64,000 nucleotides of DNA from Betaproteobacteria bacterium (GCA_016219425.1 JACRNB010000012.1:62001-126000); one strand, 5' to 3'. Positions 18,692 through 28,096 are shown, counted from the first letter of the stretch. Numbers and translations are program-made. Notes: generated by a model from the sequence alone, not told the origin.

Positions 18692-21388
18692 CTATTCGCC
18701 GGCCCGGAGGCGCAGTTCGGCCAGGAGGTCTTGCAGGCTCTGCGCCAGTTCCTGGGAGAGTGCTGCGCTTGCGGGGGCGAGGTCGTGCGCCGCCTGTTCC
18801 GTGCGCCGGGCCAGTTCCGCGGCGCGGCGGGCCAGCAGGTTGCCGCAGGCGCCCTTGAGGGTATGGGCCTCGATGCGCAGGGCGGCAAGGTCGTTCTGGC
18901 GTGTGGCGGTGCGCAGTTTCTCCAGGCTTGCGGGGAGGGCGTTCAGGGCCAGCGCGACGAGTTTTTCGACGAAGGCCTCGCGCCCGGCATGACGGGCCAG
19001 CAGGGCGGCCCAGTCGAGCGATGGCGCTTGATCGGCCTCCGCTTCAGAGGCGGGGCGGAGATTTGCGCCGGTTTCCGCGCGCGCGTCCGGCGCTGGCGTT
19101 ACGCCGCCCGTCAGACGACGGATGGCCGCTATCAGGGCATCCGGGTCGATGGGCTTGGTGATGTGGTCCGCCATCCCGGCGTCCAGGCAGTGCTTGCGTT
19201 CTTCGGCCAGGGCATGTGCGGTCAGGCCGATCACCGGCAGGCCGGGGGCCTTCTCCTTGATGCGCCGCGCGGCTTCATAGCCGTCCATTACCGGCATCTG
19301 CACATCCATCAGCACGATGTCGAAGGCATCCGCGCCTGCCGCCTCCAGCCGTTCCAGGGCCTGGAGACCCTGTTCGGCGAAGACGGCCCGTGCGCCTTCG
19401 TGGGCCAGCAGGTCGGCGAGGATGAAGCGGTTGATCTCCATGTCCTCCGCCACCAGCACCCGCAGCCCCGCCAGGCGGCTGCCCCGCCGCTCACCGGCTG
19501 GGTGCGTTTCCTCCGGTTCCGGCCCGGTCTCGGGCAGGGGCAGGCGCAGCGTGAAGGCGCTGCCCCGGCCCGGTGCGGACTCCAGGCGGATGTCGCCGCC
19601 CATCAGGTGGGCCAGATTGCGGCTGATGGCCAGCCCCAGGCCGCTGCCTCCGTACTTGCGCGTGGTGGAGTTGTCCGCCTGTTCAAAGGGCTGGAACAGG
19701 CGCGCCGCCTGGTTCGGGTCCATGCCGATGCCGGTGTCGATGACGCAAAAGAGGATCTCGCCGCCTGCACGCGTCACGCGCAGTCGCACCTCTCCCGCCT
19801 GGGTGAACTTCACCGCGTTGGACAGGAGATTGACCAGGATCTGTTGCAGCCGCCGGGCGTCGCCCTGCACCCAGTCCGGCAGGTCCGGCGCCCGCTCCAC
19901 CGCGAAGGCCAGGTTCTTTTGCCGGGCCGCGCCGGCCAGCAGTCCGACGGCGTTGGCCAGCGTGGCGGAAAGCGGGAAGGGGTGCGTCTCCACGGCCAGC
20001 TTGCCCGCCTCCAGCCTGGAGATGTCGAGGATGTCGTTGATCACGCCCAGCAGGTGTTCGCCCGCTTCCAGGATGCGGGTGTAGGTCTCGGCGTGTCCGG
20101 CGTGGTCGCGCGCGCCGATGCGGGCCAGGCCCAGCACGGCATTCAGGGGGGTGCGGATCTCGTGGCTCATGTTGGCGAGAAATTCGCTCTTGGCGCGGGC
20201 GTTGCGCTCCGCCTCCTCCTTGGCGAGGGCCAGATCCTTCTGCAATAGCTTGAGCGGTGTGATGTCGGTGGCGATGCCGATCAGGGCGCAGGCGCGCCCG
20301 GTTTCGTCCAGGAGCGGAACCTTGGTGGTGAGATAGTCGTGCCAGACGCCGTCCGGGTGAGGTACTCGCTCCTCGAAGGTCACGGGCGTCCTGCCCGCGA
20401 GAACCTGGCGGTCCCGCTCCTGGATGGTCTCCGCCGTTTCGGCGGGGAAGATCTCCCGGTCGGTGCAGCCGATCACCCGCTCCCTGTTGATGCCCACGCC
20501 CTCCTCGTAGCGGCGGTTCACCATGAGGTGGCGTCCTTCGGCGTCCTTGGTGAAAAAGATCGCCGGCAGGTTTTCGATGATGGCCTCCAGTTGGCGCTGG
20601 TTTTCCCTGAGTTCGGCGGTGCGGTTGCCGACCAGTTCTTCCAGGTGTTCGCGGTGCGCGAGCAGTTCCTTGCGCGAGCGGGCCAGGCTGTCGAGCATGG
20701 TGTTGAAGGCATGGGCCAGGCGGGCGGCTTCGTCTTCCCCCGCCACGACCGCGCGGCAGGTCTCCTCACCGGCCTGCACGCGGTCCGCCACGGCCTGGAT
20801 GGCATGCAGGCGACGGGTCAGGCGATGTCCCATGGCCCAGGCCAGGAGGGCGCCGATGACGATGGCGGCGAGGGCGTACAGGGCGCCCTCGCGCGTGACC
20901 CGTGCCAACTGTGTGGAGGCGCCCTTCTGGCTCAGCCCCACGCGCGTCCAGCCGAGATGGGTGTCGCCCAGAAATACCGGGTTCACCGCATCGACCAGGA
21001 TCGCGCCGCGGCTGATCAGGGCGGGTTTGGCCTGCGGCGGCAGATCGCGCACGTACTGGCCCAGACGGGCCATGTCGCTGTGGGCCAGGATGCGTCCATC
21101 CCGGTCCAGGATCATGGCGAACAGGAATTCGGGATAACGGCGCTGGGCGGTGACGATCTCCTGCAGGCCGTAGTAGTCGCGGGCGGATACCCAGCCGGCG
21201 GAGGATGCGGCCATGCTGCCGGCCAGGGCCTGGGCCAGTTCGGTCTGACGCTCCAGCAGCATCTCCTTCTGCCTCGCCGTGAGATCCCAGATGAACAGGG
21301 TCATGAGCACGGCATGGACCAGGGCCACGCCGAGGATGAGCTGGCGGCGCAGCGTATTGGGCAGGAGGCGGTGCAGCCCCAGGATCAT
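18692..21388 (-). CDS. BarA-like hybrid sensor kinase (HAMP-PAS-HisKA-HATPase-REC-HPt)
   Basis: A membrane sensor kinase of 898 residues. It has two transmembrane segments (about 15-33 and 172-192) flanking a periplasmic domain, then HAMP, a PAS domain (about 265-385), the phosphoacceptor region FLANMSHEIRTPLNAVLG, an ATPase domain (GGSGLGLAI), a receiver with the phosphoacceptor Asp in VLMDVQMPVMDGYEA, and a C-terminal HPt domain with AHTLKGACGNL. This tripartite design passes phosphate to a separate response regulator that is not adjacent. Its ATG overlaps the stop of the PhnD-like gene (ATGA), so it is translationally coupled to it. Together with the upstream heme-c receptor it forms a three-gene signalling operon; the PhnD-like lipoprotein may be its ligand-binding partner. 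Confidence 0.88.
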   Translation of the reverse strand: MILGLHRLLPNTLRRQLILGVALVHAVLMTLFIWDLTARQKEMLLERQTELAQALAGSMAASSAGWVSARDYYGLQEIVTAQRRYPEFLFAMILDRDGRILAHSDMARLGQYVRDLPPQAKPALISRGAILVDAVNPVFLGDTHLGWTRVGLSQKGASTQLARVTREGALYALAAIVIGALLAWAMGHRLTRRLHAIQAVADRVQAGEETCRAVVAGEDEAARLAHAFNTMLDSLARSRKELLAHREHLEELVGNRTAELRENQRQLEAIIENLPAIFFTKDAEGRHLMVNRRYEEGVGINRERVIGCTDREIFPAETAETIQERDRQVLAGRTPVTFEERVPHPDGVWHDYLTTKVPLLDETGRACALIGIATDITPLKLLQKDLALAKEEAERNARAKSEFLANMSHEIRTPLNAVLGLARIGARDHAGHAETYTRILEAGEHLLGVINDILDISRLEAGKLAVETHPFPLSATLANAVGLLAGAARQKNLAFAVERAPDLPDWVQGDARRLQQILVNLLSNAVKFTQAGEVRLRVTRAGGEILFCVIDTGIGMDPNQAARLFQPFEQADNSTTRKYGGSGLGLAISRNLAHLMGGDIRLESAPGRGSAFTLRLPLPETGPEPEETHPAGERRGSRLAGLRVLVAEDMEINRFILADLLAHEGARAVFAEQGLQALERLEAAGADAFDIVLMDVQMPVMDGYEAARRIKEKAPGLPVIGLTAHALAEERKHCLDAGMADHITKPIDPDALIAAIRRLTGGVTPAPDARAETGANLRPASEAEADQAPSLDWAALLARHAGREAFVEKLVALALNALPASLEKLRTATRQNDLAALRIEAHTLKGACGNLLARRAAELARRTEQAAHDLAPASAALSQELAQSLQDLLAELRLRAGE

Positions 21389-22326
21389 GGCGATTCCACC
21401 TTGCGCACCTCCCGTTCAAATCGGTCCACAAACTCCCGCACGGGGGCGTAGGCGGCATCGTTGGCGGGGTGAAAGCGGGCGGTTTGCATGCCGGCCAGGA
21501 TCGCTTTTCCCGATTCGGTGGTGTGCAGGCCGTGCAGAACCCGCGCAATCTGCGCGGCCAATGGGGCGGGAACGTCCTGACGCACCATGACCGAGTTGTT
21601 CAGCAGCGGCGGCGTTTCCCACAGCACCTTCATTTGCGCGGCTTCCTGCGGACGATCCCTCTGAAACAGACGCCAGGGCGGCGGCCAGGTCGCCGCTACG
21701 GCCACCTCGCCCAGGTAGGCGTTCATGATGGAAGACTCCTGCGAGCCCACATAACGGTTCTCGATGTCCCGGTTCACGTCCAGGCCATGCTTGTGCAGAT
21801 ACCACTGGGGCATGATGCAGGCGGCCAGCGCGGTGCGGGACGGGTAGCTCACCGCCTTGCCCCTGAGGTCGGAGGGCGCGCGCACCGGGCTGTCCTTGCG
21901 CACGATGAACAGACCCTTGAAATCGCGGCTGTCTCCCGCCATGGCAATGACCCGATAGCCCGCCTTCATGGCCTCCAGGGTCTGCCAGGGGTTGGGCAGC
22001 AACAGGGCGGGCTCCCGTGCGCGGAATTTCACCTCGTAGTTCTGATAGTCGCGGGAGGATTCCAGCTTGAAACGGGCTTCGGGGATCTGCTGGTTGAGAT
22101 GGTCCACCAGGGGTTGATAGGCCTCGGAGAGCTTGTTCGGGTTGTGCAGGGGATGTACGGCGAGGTGGTAGAGCGGGCGGTCTTCGTGCGGTCCTGCGCC
22201 GTAGCGGGGGCCGGCGGGCGTTTGCGTCTCGTCGCAGGCGACCAGCAAGGGCAGGCACAGCAGCAACGTCCAGAAGCGGCAGGGTGCGGAGGTCCGCCGC
22301 TTCTCGTCGGTGGGTTGAACGCGCAC
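21385..22326 (-). CDS. PhnD-like periplasmic substrate-binding lipoprotein
   Basis: A 313-residue binding protein of the phosphate/phosphonate (PhnD, PF12974-like) family. The signal peptide ends in the lipobox LLVAC. Family features include LAVHPLHNPNKLSEAYQPLVDHLNQ, DLRGKAVSYPSRTA and LHKHGLDVNRDI. No ABC permease or ATPase genes are nearby. It overlaps the hybrid kinase gene by four bases and lies seven bases after the chemoreceptor gene, so it probably works as a sensor subunit rather than a transporter part. The ligand cannot be inferred; many family members in kinase operons bind oxyanions. The start codon is GTG at 22326 without a strong ribosome binding site, so the start is uncertain. 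Confidence 0.8.
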   Translation of the reverse strand: MRVQPTDEKRRTSAPCRFWTLLLCLPLLVACDETQTPAGPRYGAGPHEDRPLYHLAVHPLHNPNKLSEAYQPLVDHLNQQIPEARFKLESSRDYQNYEVKFRAREPALLLPNPWQTLEAMKAGYRVIAMAGDSRDFKGLFIVRKDSPVRAPSDLRGKAVSYPSRTALAACIMPQWYLHKHGLDVNRDIENRYVGSQESSIMNAYLGEVAVAATWPPPWRLFQRDRPQEAAQMKVLWETPPLLNNSVMVRQDVPAPLAAQIARVLHGLHTTESGKAILAGMQTARFHPANDAAYAPVREFVDRFEREVRKVESP

Positions 22327-22333
22327 CGGGGAC

Positions 22334-23950
22334 TCAGGTACGGAACTGATTCATCAGTTGATCCAGCTCTTCCGCCAGGGCGGCGAGGTGCTGGCTTGCG
22401 TCATGGGTGCCCTGGGCGTTGGCGGCGGCCTGGCGCGCGACCTGGCCGATGTTGCCCACCTTGTCGCTGATGCCCTCGGCCACCCGGCTCTGTTCGCCGG
22501 AGCGCTCGGCAATGCGCGCGCTCATGCTGGTGATGACCCCGACGGAACCGGAGATGGTGGACAGGGCCTCGGCGCTGTCCTCCACGCTGGTCACGCTATG
22601 GCCGGTCTTTTCCTCGGCGGACTGGATCGCACCCACGGCGTTCTGGGCGCTGTCCTGCAATTTCACGACGATGCCGCCGATCTCCTGAGTGGCCGCCTGG
22701 GTGCGCTGGGACAGGGTGCGCACCTCATCCGCCACCACGGCGAAGCCGCGTCCCGCCTCGCCGGCCCGGGCCGCCTCGATGGCGGCGTTGAGGGCCAGCA
22801 GGTTGGTTTGCTCGGCGATGTCCCGGATCAGGCCCACCACCCGGTTGATATCGCGGCTGTCGGTATCCAGTTGGCGGATCACCTGCACCGCCTGCTCCAG
22901 TTGCTGCGACATGGCGGAGATGGAGCCCAGCGCCACGGTGGCCGTTTCTGCGCCGGCGCGCGCCTGGGCGTCGGCCTGGACCGCAGCGCCGGCGGCTTCC
23001 TGGGTGTTGCGCGCCACGTCCTGCACGGAACTGGCCAGTTGATGCAGCGCCACGGCCAGTTGTTCCGTATCCGCCAACTGGTTTTCCACGCCCTTCCGAG
23101 TCTGGGTGGAGGCCTGCACCAATTGGCCGGACACGTGGGACATGTTGCGGGCGGCGTCGCGCACTCGCGCGATGGCCCCGTTGAAACGCTCCAGCATGGC
23201 GTTGAAGGCCCGTGCGGCGCAGGCGATCTCGTCGCGGCTGGTGACCGGTATGCGCACCGTCAGGTCAGAATCGCGCTCCACCTGGCCCATCAGGGCGGTG
23301 AGCCGGTTGATGGGGTTGGAGACCAGATGGCGCAGCGCCAGGATGAACAGGACCATGCCGCCCAGAAACAGGGCCAGATGGATGCCGGCGCTGGTCAGAT
23401 CGAAGTTGCGCAGGCGGGTGTCGGAGGGGGACAGGTCGTATTCCACCTTGATTACGCCCAGCACGGTTCCATCCGCCACGCCATGGCAGCCCATGCAGTT
23501 GACGCCGCGCGTGCTGGCGGAGGCCCGGAAGGGTCGCCACAGGAGCAGCCTGCGCCCTTTGTCGGAAGGTTCGATGAACAGGACTTCCTTGCCGGTCAGG
23601 GCCTCGGCGGTATGGGCGTCCTGGCTCGTTTCATCGGCGAGACCGGGGCCGTATTGGTTGACCACGCCGGGGCCGCGCAGAACCTGGACCTGGAGGACGT
23701 TGGACTGCTTGGCGATCTCGCTGCGCAATTCGCCCCGGCTGGCCATGCCCCCGGTGAGCATGAGTTTGTTGAGGCTGTCGAAATACCCGTCTGCGATGGA
23801 TCGCGCCTGATCCGCGGCGAAGTGTTCCGCCATCTCGTTCTGGCTCAGATGCGAGTGCAGCAGGGAGGCCGCCAGCATGATGAGAAACACGCCGGCGACT
23901 ACCGCAAGAACCTTTCCAGCCAGGGTGCCGGTGCAATTGAGCTGGGCCAT
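22334..23950 (-). CDS. Methyl-accepting chemotaxis protein with periplasmic c-type heme motif
   Basis: A chemoreceptor of 538 residues. Transmembrane segments lie at about 10-30 and 184-203. The periplasmic domain contains a heme-c attachment motif, CMGCH, near residue 152, followed by [15 protein letters not shown]. This arrangement resembles the PAS-like heme-c sensor domains described in Geobacter chemoreceptors. HAMP follows, then the signalling domain with [19 protein letters not shown] and [16 protein letters not shown]. It likely senses a redox-active or gaseous ligand at the heme. The ATG at 23962 has no ribosome binding site, while that at 23950 has GGAG; the sigma-28-like promoter at 23981-24007 also favours 23950. 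It heads the operon with the PhnD-like gene and the hybrid kinase. Confidence 0.88.
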   Translation of the reverse strand: MAQLNCTGTLAGKVLAVVAGVFLIMLAASLLHSHLSQNEMAEHFAADQARSIADGYFDSLNKLMLTGGMASRGELRSEIAKQSNVLQVQVLRGPGVVNQYGPGLADETSQDAHTAEALTGKEVLFIEPSDKGRRLLLWRPFRASASTRGVNCMGCHGVADGTVLGVIKVEYDLSPSDTRLRNFDLTSAGIHLALFLGGMVLFILALRHLVSNPINRLTALMGQVERDSDLTVRIPVTSRDEIACAARAFNAMLERFNGAIARVRDAARNMSHVSGQLVQASTQTRKGVENQLADTEQLAVALHQLASSVQDVARNTQEAAGAAVQADAQARAGAETATVALGSISAMSQQLEQAVQVIRQLDTDSRDINRVVGLIRDIAEQTNLLALNAAIEAARAGEAGRGFAVVADEVRTLSQRTQAATQEIGGIVVKLQDSAQNAVGAIQSAEEKTGHSVTSVEDSAEALSTISGSVGVITSMSARIAERSGEQSRVAEGISDKVGNIGQVARQAAANAQGTHDASQHLAALAEELDQLMNQFRT

Positions 23951-23980
23951 GGGGGTCTCCATCCGTGCATTGATGGCTAG

Positions 23981-24007
23981 GTATCGACCCCCGCCCGGAA
24001 AACTTTA
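23981..24007 (-). promoter_or_regulatory. Sigma-28 (FliA) promoter for the heme-c receptor operon
   Basis: On the minus strand the site reads TAAAGTTT, 11 bases, GTCGATAC. The -35 is a perfect match to the E. coli FliA consensus, the spacer is exact and the -10 matches at 6 of 8 (consensus GCCGATAA). It predicts transcription starting about 25 bases before the ATG at 23950. Confidence 0.75.
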
Positions 24008-24048
24008 GTCAGGAATGCGGAATGTCCCGCCAGGGCGGCGGGATGCGG

Positions 24049-24792
24049 CTATGCCAGGAACTCGATGCGCTGTCCGCGCACCCCGGCGCTGTCCGGCCCC
24101 ATCAGCCACGCCAGCTCCCGCGCCAGGGTTTCCACCGAGGGCAGGGCGTCCTTGGCTTCGCCGGGATGGGTCTTGGCGCGCTGCGGGGTGTGGGCGGGGC
24201 CGGGTACGAACAGGTTGATGCGCATGGGGGCGTCCGACCATTCGTCCGCCTGGATGCGGAAGTAGGCCTCCAGGGCCGCCTTGGAGACGGCGAAACCGCC
24301 CCAGTAGGCGGCAGGTGCGCCGCCGTGGGTCTCCCCCACCAGGACGACGGAGCCGCCGGACTTTTCCAGCAGCGGGGCGCAGGCGCGGTTGATCGCGGCG
24401 GGGGCGGCGGCGTTGGCGCGGAACAGGGGCAGCCAGTCCGCTACCGAGTCGGAACTCTGGGGTTGCAGGGCGGTGAACTGGGCGGCGCAGTGGCAGATGC
24501 CGTCCAGGCGGCCCATCTGGTAGCCGATGGCCCCGGCCAGGGCTTCGAAATCCGCGTCGAAGGCGGCGGCCAGGTCCATGGGGAAGATGGCCGGTTGCGG
24601 GCCGCCCGCCGCGATGATGTCGTCGTAGGTCTGTTCCAGCTTGCTCGTGCTGCGTCCCAGCAGCACCACGCTGGCGCCGAGTCCGGCAAGCGCGAGGGCG
24701 GCGGCCCAGCCCAGCCCCTGGCCGGCGCCGGTGACGAGGAGGACGCGATCTTTCAGCAGGTTGGGGGCGGGGGAGTAGTCGGTGGGCATCAT
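24049..24792 (-). CDS. Short-chain dehydrogenase/reductase, YciK-like, lacking the catalytic Tyr
   Basis: A 247-residue SDR. The NAD(P) motif TGAGQGLGWA is present near residue 21. The usual NNAG motif is CHCAAQ. The catalytic YxxxK motif is replaced by FAVSK (in YWGGFAVSKAAL), so the general acid Tyr appears to be Phe, although a Tyr lies six residues before it. The protein resembles the YciK group of uncharacterised reductases. Either another residue serves in catalysis or the enzyme is altered. The gene follows hpnE by 49 bases on the same strand and may belong to the hopanoid operon, though no such role is established. Confidence 0.8.
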   Translation of the reverse strand: MMPTDYSPAPNLLKDRVLLVTGAGQGLGWAAALALAGLGASVVLLGRSTSKLEQTYDDIIAAGGPQPAIFPMDLAAAFDADFEALAGAIGYQMGRLDGICHCAAQFTALQPQSSDSVADWLPLFRANAAAPAAINRACAPLLEKSGGSVVLVGETHGGAPAAYWGGFAVSKAALEAYFRIQADEWSDAPMRINLFVPGPAHTPQRAKTHPGEAKDALPSVETLARELAWLMGPDSAGVRGQRIEFLA

Positions 24793-24841
24793 GGCGGAGG
24801 GGAGCGACTGGGTTCAAAACCGGCAGGCGAGGGCGTCTGCG

Positions 24842-26131
24842 CTACTTGGAGCATGCGCCCGCCAGGATGCGGGCGGCGCATTCTACGCCGCTCCTCACCG
24901 CCCCTTCGAGGGTGGCGGGGTAGGGGCCGGCGGTGTAATCCCCCGCCAGATACAGCCCTGGCTGGGGCGTGGCGGGATCAGGGCGGTCGAGACCGGGGGT
25001 GCAGGCCCAGGTGGCCCGTTTTTCCACGATCAGTTTCCAGTCCGTCAGGGCGGGCAGGGGGCCGATGGCCTCAGCCAGCCGTTGCAGGTAGCGCTCGCGC
25101 AGGGCTTCGGGGGGCAGGCGCAGGTGGGGGCCGTCGGCGCTTTCGACGATGGCGACCATGCCGGGAGCCAGGTCGTTGCGCTCGAAGGCCCAGGGCGCCT
25201 GGCCCGGTCCCAGGCCGAGCATGGGGAAGGGGAAGCCGGGGGGCGCGGCGAAACGCAGCCAGAGGGTGGCGATGGGTTGCCAGGTGAAGGCCGCCAGTTG
25301 CGCCCGCACCCCCGCCAGGGCGGGAAACCCCGTGGTGAGCGCGGCGGCGTGGGCGGGATGGGTGGCGATGACCACGTTGCGGAAGGACTCGTCCCACCCC
25401 GCCAGACGCAGGCCCACGCAATCGCTGCGCACGCCTTCGATGCGATGGGACAGGCGGACATCCCCTCCGCGCTCGGTGATGAAGGCGGCGGCGGCCTCCG
25501 GCAACAGCCGCCCCATGGCGGCGCGGTTCATCACCAGGTCGCTGTCACCGCGCGCGCCCATCAGGCTGTCCCGCAGTACGTTGCAGAACACCTGGGCGGA
25601 GGCGGTTGCCAGCGGCGTGTTGAGGGCGGCGATGCAGATCGGCCCCCACAGCCTGTCCACCAGAGTGGCGGGCTGATTACGCAGGAAGCGGTCGGCGGGC
25701 AGATCCTGCGGGAGCCGGAAGCGCAGCGATTTCAGATGTTGGATGAAGCGCACAGCGGCCCGCTTTTCGCTCCAGGTCAGGCCTTCGGCCCGGAGCAGGC
25801 CCGCCGCCAGATGCCAGGGCGCGGGCAGGCGCGGCAGGGCGAGGCGGAAGCCGGGCACGCGCAGGTCCAGGGGGCGGCGTTCCAGCAGGCGGGCCGTGCC
25901 CAGGCGCTGCATCAGGCGCAAGGTGGCGCGGTAGGCGCCCACCATCAGGTGCTGGCCGTTGTCGATGGGGATGCCGCGCCAGTCCACGCTGCGGGCGCGT
26001 CCGCCCAATTGTTTGGCGGACTCGAACAGGGTGACGGGGACGCCGGCGGCGGCCAGTTCCACCGCGCACGCCAGCCCAGCCCAGCCGCCGCCGAGGATGG
26101 CAGTGGGGCCGGCGCAACTGCCGCAACTCAT
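24842..26131 (-). CDS. hpnE: Hydroxysqualene dehydroxylase HpnE (FAD-dependent)
   Basis: The third enzyme of the HpnCDE route, reducing hydroxysqualene to squalene, 429 residues. The N-terminal FAD-binding motif is AILGGGWAGLACAVELAAAG followed by GRARS, as in the phytoene desaturase-like amine oxidase family. The C-terminal FAD motif is GLYLAGDYTAGPYPATLEGA. The N terminus MSCGSC has unusual cysteines. The tracked ORF begins at 26254 inside a repeat; the ATG at 26131 starts the conserved protein. It is downstream of hpnC and hpnD, but separated from hpnD by a repeat cluster of about 170 bp. Confidence 0.9.
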   Translation of the reverse strand: MSCGSCAGPTAILGGGWAGLACAVELAAAGVPVTLFESAKQLGGRARSVDWRGIPIDNGQHLMVGAYRATLRLMQRLGTARLLERRPLDLRVPGFRLALPRLPAPWHLAAGLLRAEGLTWSEKRAAVRFIQHLKSLRFRLPQDLPADRFLRNQPATLVDRLWGPICIAALNTPLATASAQVFCNVLRDSLMGARGDSDLVMNRAAMGRLLPEAAAAFITERGGDVRLSHRIEGVRSDCVGLRLAGWDESFRNVVIATHPAHAAALTTGFPALAGVRAQLAAFTWQPIATLWLRFAAPPGFPFPMLGLGPGQAPWAFERNDLAPGMVAIVESADGPHLRLPPEALRERYLQRLAEAIGPLPALTDWKLIVEKRATWACTPGLDRPDPATPQPGLYLAGDYTAGPYPATLEGAVRSGVECAARILAGACSK

Positions 26132-26298
26132 AGCCCCTCCCCCTTGAGGGGGGAGGGGTTGGGGAGAGGGTGGGGCGAGCGCAGCTCGCCGTAGCCATGC
26201 CACACCCTCTCCCTGCCCTCTCCCCTCAAGGGCAAGTCGGGCTGCGCCCTCCACACCCTCTCCCTGCCCTCTCCCCTCAAGGGAGAGGGTTCTTGGTT
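26132..26298. repeat. REP cluster between hpnD and hpnE
   Basis: Several palindromic units of the same CCCTCTCCC / CTTGAGGGG family as those inside lpdA and aceF. Two near-identical tandem units (CACCCTCTCCCTGCCCTCTC) lie at about 26203-26222 and 26250-26269, each followed by CCCTCAAGGG. It fills the whole gap between the two genes. Confidence 0.85.
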
Positions 26299-26303
26299 GT
26301 GGG

Positions 26304-27149
26304 TCATCCTTCCCGCAGCCAGGTCTTCCACGCCAGCCACAGCTTGGTCATGGGGGTGAGGCGGATGCGGCGTTCCAGGACATGGAAGCCGTCGTCCTTC
26401 ACCTCTTCCAGCACGCGGCGGTAGATCGCGGCCATGATCAGACCGGGGCGCTGGGCCTTGCGGTCTGTCGCCGGCAACAAGGCCAGGGCCTCGTCGTAGG
26501 TGCGCGCGGCGCGTTCGTACTGGAACTGCATCAGGCGCGCAAAGGCGTCGGTGTGGCGTGCGTGGAGCAGGTCGTCCGCGCTCACGCCGAAGTGCGCCAG
26601 CTCGTCCAGCGGCAGGTAGATGCGGCCCCGGCGCGCATCCTCCCCCACGTCGCGCAGGATGTTGGTGAGCTGGAACGCCAGGCCGAGGCGGTTGGCGTAT
26701 TTCAAGGTGGCGCGGTCGCTCACGCCGAAGATCAGCGCCGCCGCCTCGCCCACCACCCCGGCGACGCGGTGGCAGTAGAGATTGAGATGCTTGAAGTCGT
26801 CGTAACGGACCCGGCCCAGGTCCATCTCCATGCCGTCGAGGATCTCTTCAAACGCCTCGCGGGGCAGGCGGAAGGGTGCGATGGCCTCCAGCAGGGCGCG
26901 GGTGACGGGGTGTTCCGGCGCACCCGCATACAGACGCGCCACCTCGTCGCGCCACCAGGCCAGCTTGATGCGGGCCACGCCTTCATCGCGGCACTCGTCC
27001 ACCACATCGTCCACCTCGCGGCAGTAGGCATAGAAGGCGGTGATGGCGCGGCGCTGCGCCGGGGGCAGGAAGCGGAAGGCGTAATAGAAGCTGGAGCCGC
27101 TGGCGGCGGCGCTTTCCTGGCAGTAGGCGTGGGGATCGCTCACGCCCAT
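26304..27149 (-). CDS. hpnD: Presqualene diphosphate synthase HpnD
   Basis: Condenses two farnesyl diphosphates to presqualene diphosphate, 281 residues. The two Asp-rich prenyl-binding motifs are YAYCREVDDVVDECRD (near residue 40) and LTNILRDVGEDARRGRIYLP. The trans-isoprenyl diphosphate synthase fold is typical. Its start codon shares one base with the hpnC stop (TGATG), indicating translational coupling. The larger ORF 26304-27590 on the track is an upstream extension through the hpnC gene in another frame. Confidence 0.93.
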   Translation of the reverse strand: MGVSDPHAYCQESAAASGSSFYYAFRFLPPAQRRAITAFYAYCREVDDVVDECRDEGVARIKLAWWRDEVARLYAGAPEHPVTRALLEAIAPFRLPREAFEEILDGMEMDLGRVRYDDFKHLNLYCHRVAGVVGEAAALIFGVSDRATLKYANRLGLAFQLTNILRDVGEDARRGRIYLPLDELAHFGVSADDLLHARHTDAFARLMQFQYERAARTYDEALALLPATDRKAQRPGLIMAAIYRRVLEEVKDDGFHVLERRIRLTPMTKLWLAWKTWLREG

Positions 27150-28039
27150 CACGGCCCTTTCACGCCGCAACTGCCGGAGCCGCAGCCGCCGGAAGCGCCC
27201 CCGCTCTTGCGTTGCGCCGGGAACAGGGCGCGTTTGAGCACGACCGGGGCGTCCTTCCAACCCAGCCTGGGCCGCTGCGTGAACACGTCGCCCCGGCTCT
27301 CGTGCAGTTTTTCCAGGATGCGCGCCGCGCCCTGGATGATGAGGCGCATCTCCAGGCCGATGCGCCCCGGCAGGGCCAGACCCAGCGGCGCGCCCGCCTG
27401 CAACATGCGCCGGGTGCGTTCCACCTGCTCTTTCATGAATTGCTGCCAGAGGGCATCCACGCGCCCCTCGCCGATCTGGCGTTCGCTGATGCCGTAGCGC
27501 GCCATCTCGTCCTGCGCCAGGTAGACGCGGCCCTTCTGCCAGTCCACGGCGATGTCCTGGAGGAAGTTGGTGAGTTGCAGGGCGGCGCAAATGCCGTCGG
27601 ACCAGGCCTGGTGCTTGGGGTCGGCGTCCTTGAACAGGCCCAGCATGAGCCGGCCCACGGGGTTGGCGGAACGGCGGCAGTAGTCCATCACCTCGCCGAA
27701 ATGGGCATAGCGGGTCTTCTCGCAGTCCTGCTCAAAGGCGGAGAGCAGGGCGTGGAACTCGGCATAAGGCAGGCCGTAGGCGCGGATGACGGGGGCCAGG
27801 GCCTGAAAGATCGGGTGCGTGGAAGTCTCACCCCGCTCCAGGGCGTGGAGATGTTCGTGGTACTCGGCCAGCCGCGCCAGTCGCCATTCGACGGGGTGTT
27901 CGCCTTCATCGGCGAAGTCGTCGGCGCTGCGGGCGAAGGCGTAGAGCGCCCGTACAGGCGCGCGCAGGCCGCGCGGGAGGACCAGGGAGGCCACCGGGAA
28001 GTTCTCGTAATGGCCGGCGTTGACGGGGTTGGCGTGCAT
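27149..28039 (-). CDS. hpnC: Hydroxysqualene synthase HpnC
   Basis: Converts presqualene diphosphate to hydroxysqualene, 296 residues. It starts MHANPVNAGHYENFPVASLVLP, typical of HpnC, and carries the Asp motifs FARSADDFADEGE and TNFLQDIAVDWQKGRVYLAQDE. The C-terminal tail is rich in Gly, Ser and Cys (SGGCGSGSCGVKGP), which is not part of the catalytic fold. It is the first gene of hpnC-hpnD-hpnE and is divergent from cmk with 57 bases between start codons. The hopene cyclase gene is not in the window, but this trio is the usual bacterial route to squalene for hopanoids. Confidence 0.93.
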   Translation of the reverse strand: MHANPVNAGHYENFPVASLVLPRGLRAPVRALYAFARSADDFADEGEHPVEWRLARLAEYHEHLHALERGETSTHPIFQALAPVIRAYGLPYAEFHALLSAFEQDCEKTRYAHFGEVMDYCRRSANPVGRLMLGLFKDADPKHQAWSDGICAALQLTNFLQDIAVDWQKGRVYLAQDEMARYGISERQIGEGRVDALWQQFMKEQVERTRRMLQAGAPLGLALPGRIGLEMRLIIQGAARILEKLHESRGDVFTQRPRLGWKDAPVVLKRALFPAQRKSGGASGGCGSGSCGVKGP

Positions 28040-28096
28040 GGGGGCGGAGTTTACCGGGCGGATTAGAATGCGCGCCCTTCCCAGGAGACCCCCGCC

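Noticed and set aside
21385-22326. Phosphonate ABC transporter component
   Set aside because: No permease or ATPase gene is nearby; the gene is coupled to a kinase gene instead.
22358-23980. A 540-residue plus-strand ORF
   Set aside because: Antisense to the heme-c chemoreceptor gene.
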